From the NCBI GenBank assembly GCA_022605405.1, contig JABYQQ010000003.1:682001-746000 (forward strand): 64,000 nucleotides of DNA, in the 5' to 3' direction. The DNA comes from Earliella scabrosa. Taxonomy: Eukaryota; Basidiomycota; Agaricomycetes; Polyporales; Polyporaceae. Shown piece after piece: positions 53,910 to 64,000 of the stretch. The position numbers and the translations under genes are program-made. The notes below the pieces were generated by a model. That model did no database searches. It was not told the DNA's origin and saw only the letters and a program-made list of their open reading frames with translations. Every line of letters begins with the position of its first letter. The first letter of the stretch is position 1.

Positions 53910-56863
53910 TCACCGCCCGACCCGCACCAGGCTCTCCAGCTCCGAGAACATCATCGGGTCCACGACCTCGGGGTGCATCATCAGCCCGAGCGTCACGTCC
54001 TCCTGATACGCGCAAAGCATCCCCAGCCCGCGCTCGACCCTATTATCTCCATGCTCGCCATACCCCACCCCAAACGTGAGCGTGGGCATCGCGGACCGGC
54101 TCGGGTCGAACGAGTCCTCGGCGTCGTCGACGACCTTGAGGAGCTCGATCGCGCGGCGGATGAGGCCGGCAAACGTCTGCCGCGAGTCCATCGGCGTGTG
54201 CAGCGTGAGCTTGCGGAGGAGGCGGAGCACGACCTTGGACAGCCCGAGCGCCGCGTCGCGCTTCGCGCGGTACTTGAGCTCCGGCGGGGAGAGGAAGGCG
54301 AGCGAGTAGAGGCAGAGGACGAGCCGCTCGACGTACCCGATCCAGGGCTCGCGCATGATCGCGTGGAAGTCGTGGTCCGTGACCGGGAGGCGGTGGACGA
54401 GGGCCTCGAACGTGGTCCAGATCCACGATTGGGGGACGGTGAATGAGATGGCTCTGCGGTTGTCATCGGGCAGCGCGAAGCGGGCGAATGCCTCGAGGGC
54501 CTGGTTGGCAAGGGATGGGGGCGCGGGAGGTTTTGGCTGATGGCCCGAGATGTGGATCCCGGTTTGCACGACGTACTGGAAGGGAGAGATAGCCTCGGAG
54601 GGATCAACGAGGAAGGACGCGAGAACCTCATATGCGCGTCGGATGGTGCGGCGCAGCTGCTTTGAAGGATTGGCCTCTGGCAACAGATTGACAAACGCGC
54701 CGAAGTTCACCATCATGTGGACGACGTCTTTCCGGATGCTGAGGAGGTCTTGAAGGGCCAGCACTGGAGAGAGGGGAACCGGCGGTGAGGCATCATTGTG
54801 AGGCGCGAGACTGCACAATCGAAGCATGACGTGGACAAGCTTCTCGTGCTTGGCGAGGTATATCGCACTTTGCTCGTCGCCTTGGGATATGTTGCGGATG
54901 ATGTTCACAACCGTGAGGATGACGTCTGCTGGTCGCATTCGGGGTCCGTGGTTTGGATCCCTAACCCCCGGTCCGGGTCGGAGCCCAGCGAATGGTTTCG
55001 TGTTTTCATCCAGTAGTGAGTTCACCAGCTCCTTGTGAGTCATGAAGGGCGAGTCTCCCTCGATGGGTCCGTCATCCTCTGCACCGTCGAAAGCGAGATC
55101 CTCCACAAGATCCACCGCTTCGTCTAGAAGATCCGGAGCTTGCGCAATGGGGAAGCCACTCTCACGTTCGCGGTCCCGAGGATGCTGAGAGGGGTGCTGA
55201 TGGCGAGTCAATGTGAGCAGTGCGAAAGTCGTGAGGGAATATGACAGCTCGGTAGATATCCGGGAGCGGAGCGACAGCGTGAGTGCGTCGATATCAACAT
55301 GGCCCCACTCGTCGCTGTGACGGAGCGGTCGTGCGGCAATGCGGGCCCATTCGCTCTGAATGAAGTCCAGATTCCGTCCGCCAGCAGTGTCGAGCTCCGG
55401 AGCGAGAGGGACGTATTCAATCTTGCGTCGTGACGGTTGGCGAATGGTTCGTGTGATGGTTGGTGCGACAACTCCGTCCACTGATTGGCCAGGCGCGACC
55501 GACTGTCGGAAGAGTATGAGTGAGAAACCATGTCTGCATACAGACTGGAACTTACAGCGCGTGAGTCCGATACATCCGACCCTCCTAGATAGGACATCAG
55601 CAATGCTACCGCGGCAGTGTTCACATGAACAAACCTGTCTTCTGTCGAACCCGCTTTGCGTCCGATTCGACGACTTCCTGCATCTTTCGCTTCCGTGTCT
55701 CAAGGTCTAGCTCAGAGTCAGCCGACCCGTTCGCGAGCCCTCCAGGTAGCATCTTGTTTATCGGCAGAACACCGTTGCCGTTCATGGTCGCGCCGTTCAC
55801 CGGTAGTCCCGCGCCTACGCCCATGATGTTAGGTGGTTGGAGTTGCGGCGCGCTGCCCAGCGCAGAGAGGAACTGACCAGGTAGGGGACCATCCATGGTA
55901 GGCGCATTCGGTCGCGACATCATTCCTGCAGCAGGGTTGCCGCCGACCATGCCCGGGCGGGGCTGCGCGTTCACTGGGCGTCCAGCAGCAATAGCGCGCT
56001 GTTCGACGGCATTCTTGCGATATGCCTCCTCAAAGGGGCCGAGCAGCGCGGTGTAGTACCTTTCGAGGACGTTGACGACATGCTGGATGTCGGCAGGGTT
56101 CGCGGGCGAGGACATGGTCTCGGGTAGTCCAAGAGTGTCACGGACGGAGGGCCACATGCCCTTTTGCGAGGTCTACACGTGGCGACGATCATAAGGAGCG
56201 GGAGGAAAGAGAGAAGGTTGTTGAAGAACGAGCTGTACGCGCATGAAAACAGAGTGTACGTACTGCTTGGCCGCCTCCGTAGTTGACTACGATGCCCCAT
56301 AACCTGTACAAGTCGACGTCCTTGCCGGCGAGGCGGATAACGCCGATGTCTGTTTGCGAGACCTCGAGGGACTTCCAGGGCATGTGTGCGGGGTCATAGT
56401 TGGGGGGGAAGGGGACGCCGGTGAGCATTGGGGGGAGAGGCGTGCCCCGCTGTGTCATGAGGGAGGCGAGGCCCTGGAGCCAGCTGCGTTTGCGCTGGCG
56501 GAAGACGTCTGGCTGCATGGGGCCATTGGAGGGCTGTGGGGGCTGTTGGAGAAAGAGGGGAGGGGGTGAGTCGGGGCGGAGGGGGTCGGGAGGAGGAAAG
56601 GGACGGACGTTCATGGGCAGATTTGGCGCCTGGAGATCAAGGAGGGGAGAAAAGGCATGGCCCTCGTCTGGGCGGGAATGCGCCAGCGACTGGTTCGTCG
56701 ACATTCCTCCGAGGTAAGGCGCCGAGGTTCCCCCAGGCGCAGACCGGTTCCCCGCCTTTGCCAGACTCGTCGCCTGCAGCGCCGCCATCTGCTTCGCCGT
56801 GAACGGGTCCAGCGCGAACCCCAGCCCGCCCCCGCCCCCGCCGTCGCCCCCCGCCCCGCCCAT
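53910..56863 (-). CDS. SWI1: SWI/SNF chromatin-remodelling subunit Swi1 (ARID domain)
   Basis: ARID-containing subunit of the SWI/SNF complex, the counterpart of human ARID1. Exons 56863-56264, 56172-55635, 55584-55556 (29 nt), 55502-53910; 919 residues with this start. A Gly/Pro-rich N-terminus precedes the ARID domain: RQRKRSWLQGLASLMTQRG, GKDVDLYRLWGIVVNYGG, MWPSVRDTLGLPE, LERYYTALLGPFEEAY. A Gly/Met/Pro linker follows, then a long helical armadillo-like C-terminal region (NIIRNISQGDEQSAIYLAKH, MMVNFGAFVNLLPE). The N-terminus is uncertain: the frame is open upstream of 56863 but I could not find a convincing first exon. Divergent from the DUF1764 gene. Confidence 0.88.
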
Positions 56864-57132
56864 CCCTAGCCCCGCGAGGTGCACGTTCTGCTGCCTGCGC
56901 CCGCCGCAGTGGTCAGCTCGTGCAGGATCGCGGCATGCAGGCACGGAACACGTACATCGGCTGATCTCTCGTCGCCCTGGGCCTTCTTCGTCCGAGCGCA
57001 ATTGCAGCCCGATGTGTGTGGCGACCCCGTCTCGTCGCTTCCTCAGCCTGCGCTCAACCTCGCCTCCCGTCCCACGCGTGATCTCCGAACATAGGCGCGC
57101 GCTCCTTGCCTTCGCTTTTTTCCTCCCTGTCC

Positions 57133-57783
57133 ATGCCCGTCTCAGAAATCGACGCCATCTTTGCCTCCAAAGGCAAGCCCTCTGTCGCTCCGACTCCAAA
57201 AGCATCATCGTCTTCCTCTCTCCTGTCCGAGAAGAAGAAGAAAAAGAAAAAGGACAAAGACAAGGGAAAGGGAAAGGAAAAAGACTCGGAAAAGTCGGCG
57301 AAGCGCAAACGCGACGACGATGACGAGCAGGATGCTGCACCCAGCAGACCTCCCAAACGGCAAGTGCCAGAAACCGTCTTCGATCCGTCCGCGTCCCTGC
57401 CTTCTGCAAAGAAGAGCAAGCCTCTGAAAGCGGACAAGTCCGCTGCTGTGACGAAAGTCAAGAAACCGAAAAAGGACCGGGAGGAGGAGCAACGCTTCAA
57501 GGACTCCCGGGGCACTGGTCCTCGTATGTGTCTCGCATGCCTGTCCATGTTCCAAGATCTGATCTCTTTCGCAGGGCGAAAGACTGAGGAAGGTTTTGCG
57601 ATCTACAAGGAAGACGAACTGGGCATCTCGACTGAAGGCGGCGGTCAGTAAGAACGTCATCCGTTCAATCATCTGTCTCATCTCCTCTGCAGATACGCCT
57701 CTATGTCCATTTGACTGCCAATGCTGTATGTCCTATCATCTCCTGTCTGTGTCCCTCTGCTCACGCACATCGCAGGTTTCTAA
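57133..57783 (+). CDS. DUF1764 family protein
   Basis: Small conserved eukaryotic protein of unknown function, probably nucleolar from its basic composition (inference). Exons 57133-57523, 57575-57643, 57693-57725, 57776-57783; 166 residues. A long lysine-rich stretch (residues about 30-60) and a basic linker lead to the family signature RKTEEGFAIYKEDELGISTE and the terminal CPFDCQCCF. The last exon is only 8 nt and supplies the final Cys-Phe and stop; without that splice the frame would run on past the conserved end. Starts 269 bp from the divergent Swi1 start. Confidence 0.88.
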
Positions 57784-58631
57784 CTGTATCCATACAACAC
57801 ACTCTGTAGCCTATCGAAGATACCCCTCCAACCCGTGTGTCTCCACCTACGTTATCCCTTCGCGACTCCCCGGCTCTATCGAAGCCTCGCCTACCGCTCC
57901 GGCAATGGTAGATCGAGGTCAATGTGTAGCCAAGATCGACATCCTGATTCCTAGTATACGAAGCTGCGCCTTCACTTTCCATTAACTGACGGCGTGCTAC
58001 ACTCAGGGAATGACATTCCTTCTGTCCATGCAGCTGTCACGCTGTATTTACCTCACGTACGTCTGCCTTCTCCGGTCATGTTCCACCAACTGACATTCCG
58101 ACACTGCAGATGTCACAATGTATTATATACGGGCAAATGCTATCATGAAGTATCTGTCGGATGTTATGTCCTCGCTGGTCATGTTTGCTGGCTGCCAAGG
58201 TATCCTTCGTTGTCGTCACGCTCCACGACAACGTGAGGTCAAATCGCAGCCAAGATTGTCGTTCGCGATCCGGGATCCAATCAAGGCATCCATATTCGCG
58301 GTTGTGGGTGCCCCTCGACATTTACGGTACATTCGGCGAAACGCTGTGAGTCATATGTAGACTTGTATGGTCCCCGAATGAATGCTGTGGTATCCTCATA
58401 GACCTCTCGAACTGTCTGATCAGTGTCTTGTTGAGACCTTCCGCCCGAAGAGAGAGAGCTCGTAAATGCATTCACACCCTTTCCGGAAGTCTAACTCTGG
58501 AGTCCCGTGTCCATCAAGAAGTGCACCCGACAGCACCCGCCGCACGCAGAGGACAATGTGCGGCCATACGAAGCAATCCCTGCCGGCAGCGTCCATCTTG
58601 AGGACGTCCACTCTGAACGCATCACGCCGAT
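57784..58631. other. Intergenic region upstream of the HET-domain gene
   Basis: About 850 bp. Several short open frames on both strands do not join into a protein. The region has a copy-like pair of ACTGACGGCG/ACTGACATTC phrases near 57,985 and 58,090 but no clear repeat boundaries. A longer HET N-terminus through an unseen upstream exon cannot be excluded. Confidence 0.4.
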
Positions 58632-60545
58632 ATGGATATCTATCTTGTCCGTGTCTGTCAGAGAGCAGACAACTCACTGTTTCTCGAACGCAAGCCCAAG
58701 GCGACCACCGACGACGATTACATCGCCATATCCCATGTGTGGGGCACGCCGGAAACGATCATGCCGACGGAGGTCGACGGTGCCGGTGCGTGGACTATCG
58801 ATTGCCTTCAGCCACACGACGACGAAGCTGACCATCCTGATCTGACCCTTTGCCAGGTATTGTGCAGCTGAGCCCCGGGAAGAAGGACATCCTCTCCATC
58901 CTCAGCCGTCCAGACATCTGCGGCTTCGACTGGTTCTGGATGGACCTGTTCTGCATCGACCAGACCGAGTCCGCGTCGATCAGCATCAGCGACCAGCTTA
59001 TGTCGATCCCACGCGTCTACAAGTCGAGCCGCTGCGTCAAGGTCCTCCTGGAGCACCCCGTGTGCGATCTTTGGCACGCCAAAGCCATGGAGGTCCTGAT
59101 GCGGAGCAACCGGTCGGATCTGGAGAGCTTGGAGGAGACCTTCCGCGAGGAGGAGCTCGCGCATAGCCGGCGCTGTCCGCACCTGTCCTTCTTCGATCCC
59201 TGGTTCGAGCGCCTGTGGACCCGTCAGGAGGGGTTGTATGTACTTGACGTCGTTCCCTTGGTCATCGTCCCGTGCCGCCGACTGGAAAACCCGTCGTCTA
59301 ACAAAGTGTCAGGCTGGATCAACGAGGGCGTGTCCCTCGCGAAGAGGTCGGCCGCGGAGCTGTTCCTTTCTGACAAGCTTGCGTACCATGGTCTAGAGAC
59401 GGATCAGTCGGAGCGACGCCAGTTCGAGCTGTATGTCGACTTTGTCTACCGGTACGTGTCTCACAAGACGCTCTGTACATTCCGGGGGCTTACCTACAGC
59501 CAATAGGCGGCACGTCGATATGTCGCACTACGGGGGCGAAGCTGGTCCCGCTGCTACATACTTGCCGCTGTTGGCGGCTTGGAGAAGCGGAAGGATCACA
59601 ACCAAGAAACGCGACTACGTCCTCGCTGTGTTCCCCGACGTGCGCGGCTACGTCGCACCCCCTAACACGCGCAAGCTGAGCTTCACCGAGCTACTGGCAA
59701 ATGCACTCGGTCAGGATCCCATCAAGCGGCACTGTCATGTCGTCCCAAAGGTACCCCGTGGCATGATGACAGAGCCCAAGTCACCGAGGGATAGCATGTT
59801 GCCGTGGGTGTTCGACCAGCCAAACAACATCAGTGAAGCGTACGACAGCTTCACGGTTGTCCTGCGATCAGACCCGTCCGACGCGGTCGAAGACAAGCTC
59901 CATCTCGTATGCAGGCAGACCACGCTTGAAGATACACAGTTTAGCGCGGGGGACCTCCCGCGTATATTGGAGCTGTGTGCGGAGACGATGGACGGTCCGA
60001 AGCAGATGGCACTCGTCTCTCCCACCGGGCCGTGCGTCGGAACGTCGAGGGACGTCCAGACGGACCAAGGCCTCGTCCAGCAATACCTGGTGCACCAGTT
60101 CGCGCCCATCGCTGTCTCCCAGCACCTCTCGGCTTCGCAGCTCGATTTGCTACAACTCAGGTCCACCGGCGTTGTGTCCTTCGACGCGGTGAAGAACGTG
60201 GCAGAACCGGTGTTCACCAAGGAGCTCCTCCGATACCTGGTCTGCATGACCTGCGGCACATCTCTATCAAGTGCGGACCTCATCCTTGCGCACGCCTCCC
60301 CTCGTGTACTCTCGACGCCTTTCGGGCGCATTCTGGCGGTCGTTCGCCAGGAGAGCTCATCGAAAGCGCAGGACCAGAGGCCAAACGAGCTCCAATTGCT
60401 TTGTCCACCTCGCTGGTTCATGCAAGGCTTCCTCGTTGCTTCGCAGACAGGTGCAGGTGCCACCACCGCTGTGATAGGGAGGACTGTCGTGCCTTCTGCG
60501 ACGTTTTGGGAGGCGATAGAGAGATCTCTGCAGGAGCGTCCATAG
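58632..60545 (+). CDS. HET-domain (heterokaryon incompatibility) protein
   Basis: Member of the HET family, which in ascomycetes triggers non-self recognition and cell death; the domain is distantly TIR-like. Exons 58632-58785, 58857-59451, 59507-60545; 595 residues. The three HET blocks are clear: DDYIAISHVWG near residue 30, CGFDWFWMDLFCIDQ near 80, and WFERLWTRQEGLYV near 180. The rest is a long C-terminal region with no recognised partner domain (no NACHT, WD40 or ankyrin). The first intron was placed so that DGAG joins IVQLSPGKKDIL; without it the frame stops at 58,871. No neighbouring immunity-type gene is visible. Confidence 0.85.
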
Positions 60546-61178
60546 GCATCGGTAATGCCGCACTCGGGCAAGACGGGCTGGAGGGAATGGCACGGGTGAC
60601 GGAGAGTTCGAACATGTTGCCAAGGCAAGCCATGGCCAGACGAAGCGTCGACCAAACTCCCGAACTCTCATGCGGTGGGATCGCAATACTACCAGATGTT
60701 CTACACACTCCCTACACATGTCCTGGTGCATGCACCTGTACCTCTCACCGAGACACACATGACAAGATCTGAACGTTAGCACGGTGCGATGTAAGGGCTT
60801 CTGTGATCATGACGTCCGTAGATGCCACCCTCGCATTGTTCGAATGACAGTTTGCCGCTCTGTTCTACCACATGCTAAAGAGATCCGGCAACTTAGGAGC
60901 CCTGCAAATCATCAGCGGGTCATTGTGCACGCTCACTAGTGCTCACTAGCCCTGCCTAGGTGCGGCGCAGTAAGGAGTAGTAAGCGTGGGGTACGGCGCA
61001 GCCGAGATGGATCGGAACAAGCTCGAGACTTTGCATCGCGTTACGCCACCAGAACGGCCTCAGCTCCGTCTACAGCTAAGCGCACTGCAACGAGCTCCTC
61101 TCCCGGTCATGTTCGCCCCAACGTCTCTTGAACGCTAACTCGCACCCATAACCTCACCGCCAAACTCATCATCCGACC
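60546..61178. other. Intergenic region between HET and arrestin-like genes
   Basis: About 630 bp with no convincing gene. The phrase gctcactagtgctcactag near 60,930 is a small direct repeat. The last 100 bp are CT-rich and probably the leader of the next gene. Confidence 0.45.
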
Positions 61179-63371
61179 ATGTCTGCAGACCTCCCGCCTA
61201 TCTACACCCAGGAACCGTCCGAGACAGACGTCCAGGTCTCGGACGTCTCGGACGACTCGGACCACAGCTTCGTCTCCGCTCCCGAAGGCTCTGAAGGGTA
61301 CACCGACGCAGACTCGGCTGTAGCCCCCGGTGCGGGTCCCCAGATTCTGGTCATACCCATCGCAGACGGCAGCGTACGTTTTCAGAAGGGCTATCTGGGC
61401 GCGGACAACGAGCGAGCCGCGATCGAGGGCGAGCTGCAGATCAAAAGTGCTGAGGCAGACTTCAGGTGGCGCAAAGTGTGAGTACCCTCTTTGTTAGCAC
61501 ATTATCAAGTCTTGGAGAGGGCGTACTCTGAACTCCGTGGGCGCAGGTCGGTGGTCCTGCGTTCGACCGAAAAGGCGCATGGACGCGAAATCGAGCTGGC
61601 GAACACCGAGATTGTCCTCGCGAGCGCCCCAGACCCGAGCCCACAGCAGCGATCGAGCTTCCCGTTCTCCATCCCACTCCCTCCGGACACCCCGCAATGT
61701 CTGCATACATCGCGGTCGTCCCTGGCGCACGCGTTGACTGCGAGTGTGTGGCCGCTCGAAGATGACTTGCCCCCACTGCGTCGGTCCTTCCTCGTTCACA
61801 CGCGGCGGTATACCGCTCACACTCACGATCTGCATCCGTCCCCGGAGACTTGGGTGATTGCGGAGCCAAGCAAGGTCGAGGTGCAGCTACCGCGCACGAC
61901 GTACAAAGCAGGAGAATCTATCCCCATCTACTTCACTGTGCCCGCTCCGTCTGCGGACCTCGTCGTCGAACAGGGTCTCCGTCTACGGAATTTACGCGCT
62001 GAGCTCGTGCGGGTCGTCAACGTCAAGACGGGTGAGACGGAGCAGAGCGAGTACAGTGACTCGGATTGCGAAGACTCGGACTCGAAGCTACCGACCTCGC
62101 CGTCGCAGAAAACTCAGCCAGTGCCCTCCACTTCCCGCCAGGCCCCAGAGTTCACTCCGCGAATAGGTGCGCATGGCGAACGCAAAGTGATAGCCCTATC
62201 AGGCGCGTCTTGCCGACTACACCCATCGCGTCCACTCAAGGTTCGTCTCGTGCTGCATCAGCCCGCAGAGTCGTCTCGCCCGAGTTCTCCCCATCAAGAG
62301 GACCCCTCAGAAGAGTACTTCACGGAGTCCGACGTAGAATGCGCGTCCATCACGCAGTCCACATTGTTGCACTCGGTGTCATTCCGGCTCCTCATCCATG
62401 CAACCTTCATGAACATGTCGAACCACACAGAGCGGATGTCCACATTACGGATACCGCTCCTGATCCTCCCTCCTTCCGCACCGCTCCCAGAGGTCGAGCC
62501 GTCCGTGGACGCCGCATATATCAAGAAACATGACAGACCGCCCACACGGACAGTTCGACTGGACGATGTCGATGTGCCGCAGTACGAGGCAGGGCCCAGC
62601 GGCGCCCCGGGCGCTCCTCCGCCGTTCGAGGAACGAGAGGCTCCACCTCCATTCTGGTCCGCCGAAGCGGAGGCATCAACTTCCTCGCGCCTGCCCACCT
62701 TCCTCGAGTCGGAAGCGTCCACCTCCCGACTCCCCACCTTCCTCGAGTCCGAGCGGGAGATCTACGTGCCGCCGAGCGAGGATCCCTCAGTTGAGTCGTC
62801 CCTACCGCCGCCCACCGAGCCCGTGTTCGAGGGCGAGGGCACGCTGTTCGGCTTCCTCCCCTCCGACCAGTTCGATGGATACGCAGACGTGCTTCCCCAG
62901 CGCCAGTTCACGCCCCCGCCCACGCTCGAGATGGCGACGCACGATGCGAACGTGACCGGGCTCGCGAACATGGATCTCGACCAGCCCGCAGCGATGGAGG
63001 CGCTCGGCCTCGCGCTCGAGCAACAGAACATCAGCCTGAATGCGATGAGCGCCGAGGGGAGCAGCGTTGGCGTCGAGGACCACCTCCTCCCACCGCCTCC
63101 GCCGCCGCCGATGGACGACCCATCGGACCCCCCGCCGTCGATCGACTCGGCTGAGTTCAGGGCTCCCGGGGGTGCTGCGCACGACAGCCCGCCGAGAGCG
63201 CAGAGCCCGCCGCATGGTGCGATTCCGCCCCCTCCGCATGATGATGAAGGAGAAAACCATGGACATGCGCCGCCGCCGTACCGCGTTCCGGACCATGACC
63301 ATGAGCACGACGACCACGAGCGGGTTGTGCACCCGCCGCCGTATATGGACCTCGTCCATGATGCGCAGTGA
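61179..63371 (+). CDS. Alpha-arrestin-like adaptor protein
   Basis: Exons 61179-61477 and 61547-63371; 707 residues. Beta-rich arrestin-like segments are visible: ILVIPIADGSVRFQKGYLG, FRWRKVSVVLRSTEKAHG, VEVQLPRTTYKAGESIPIYF and a C-terminal arrestin-like block RLLIHATFMNMSNHTERMS. Three PPxY motifs occur: PPIY at residues 6-9 and PPPY twice near the end (PPPYRV, PPPYMD). PPxY motifs recruit Nedd4/Rsp5 ubiquitin ligases, the hallmark of fungal alpha-arrestins that drive endocytosis of nutrient transporters. The C-terminal 200 residues are Pro/Asp/His-rich. The arrestin assignment is by pattern only. Confidence 0.6.
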
Positions 63372-63749
63372 CGCTCGTCCCTTCAATCGCTGAACTGTCT
63401 CAATAGATGAACATTAGTAGATGGAAGAAGTCAGTGCATCGTTGTATCAACCTATTATCACGCACGCATATGTACCAGAATGTAACCTCAATCACAAGCC
63501 CCCATGCTGTGTGGCCTGACACGCAGAACAAGATAGAGAAGCCTGCGCGAAGATGCGTAGACAATATCACGATATGATATGTCAGTCCGATACCGCTCCA
63601 ATACGACAGCATGTACATGTACGGGGAATGGCCATATAGATCAAACAAGGGTAGGAACAGGAAGAGGCGAGGGTAAGTAATACTGTACGCAGGCATTAGG
63701 GTCGTAACGCGTCGGAGGGAATCGTATATCAGGGAGAGGGTATGCGAGA
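63372..63749. other. Intergenic region between convergent genes
   Basis: About 380 bp holding two facing 3' untranslated regions; AT-rich, no gene seen. Confidence 0.5.
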
Positions 63750-64000
63750 TTAACAATTGCACGCATCCTTGCCCTTGGCGTTGTTCTCCTCCAAGTTGAC
63801 CCCACCCTCCTGCGCAGCACGTCCAGACGCGGCACCGGGGCGCTGACCGCCGCGAGTTGAAGCCAGAATCTGGTCGATGGGGATCTTCTTGGCTGTACGG
63901 GAGGAGCGATGAGACATGGTGAGCGCAGTGCATCGCAACGGCGCAGATGGGGAAGCCTCTTACCAATCTCAGTGAAGATCTCCACCACACCCTCGCCGGT
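63750..64000 (-). CDS. Rab5-like GTPase, C-terminal part (cut by window edge)
   Basis: Two exons are visible, 64000-63964 (partial) and 63892-63750, spliced as TGEGVVEIFTEI / AKKIPIDQIL. The TGEGVVEIF stretch is the last guanine-binding-region neighbourhood of a Rab GTPase (preceded in the family by SAK). A flexible tail GGVNLEENNAKGKDACNC ends in Cys-Asn-Cys, the CxC geranylgeranylation motif. The KKIP and VNLE(E)N features resemble Rab5/Ypt5 endosomal GTPases. The catalytic domain lies beyond the window. Confidence 0.82.

Noticed and set aside
1..64000. CRISPR arrays, prokaryotic operons, rRNA genes
   Set aside because: None seen; the intron-rich gene structure and gene content are eukaryotic.

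Overview
The window reads as nuclear DNA of a filamentous basidiomycete (class Agaricomycetes, possibly a polypore). Genes are closely packed on both strands. They are split by many short introns, mostly about 45-75 nt with GT..AG ends, and code for recognisable eukaryotic housekeeping proteins next to basidiomycete-type families such as Con-6, HET-domain, DUF6532-like and Plavaka transposase. All exon models below were built by hand from splice sites, reading phase and remembered family signatures. No alignment or transcript data were used.

Left block (1-22.1 kb), intact genes: spliceosomal Sm D2 (minus) divergent from pescadillo/NOP7; a small uncharacterised basidiomycete protein; a Sec7-PH ARF exchange factor; a long disordered protein with a repeated KLxRxLG-type motif; two tandem Con-6 genes; a MARVEL-type four-helix membrane protein; RNA polymerase subunit RPB8; a tubulin-tyrosine-ligase family protein; and the ERMES subunit MMM1.

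Middle block (22.3-37.1 kb), transposon island: one coiled-coil gene on the minus strand is split by three DNA transposons that all end in CATCAG...CTGATG and are flanked by 2-bp target duplications. The largest (25,542-36,006) is a two-gene element: a Plavaka-type transposase and a divergent DUF6532-like gene. It has itself been hit by two hAT-like MITEs, a hAT-like element with a mangled end, a 147-bp mariner-like MITE and a fourth CATCAG element. Deleting each insertion with one copy of its target duplication restores the reading frame in the three coding exons that were hit. An intact tandem paralogue of the broken gene follows at 37.5-39.1 kb.

Right block (39.4-64 kb), intact genes: nucleoporin Nup155/170 (19 exons) divergent from a CDK11-like kinase; telomere protein Rap1 (BRCT, Myb, RCT) with telomere-repeat motifs in its promoter; a mitochondrial FAD-linked D-2-hydroxyacid dehydrogenase divergent from a WD40 protein; the SWI/SNF ARID subunit Swi1 divergent from a small DUF1764 protein; a HET-domain protein; an alpha-arrestin-like protein with PPxY motifs; and the 3' end of a Rab5-like GTPase cut by the window edge.

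The strongest lead is the CATCAG transposon family: four members in 14 kb, a non-TA 2-bp target duplication, a two-gene autonomous architecture, and insertions that can be undone on paper to recover intact genes.
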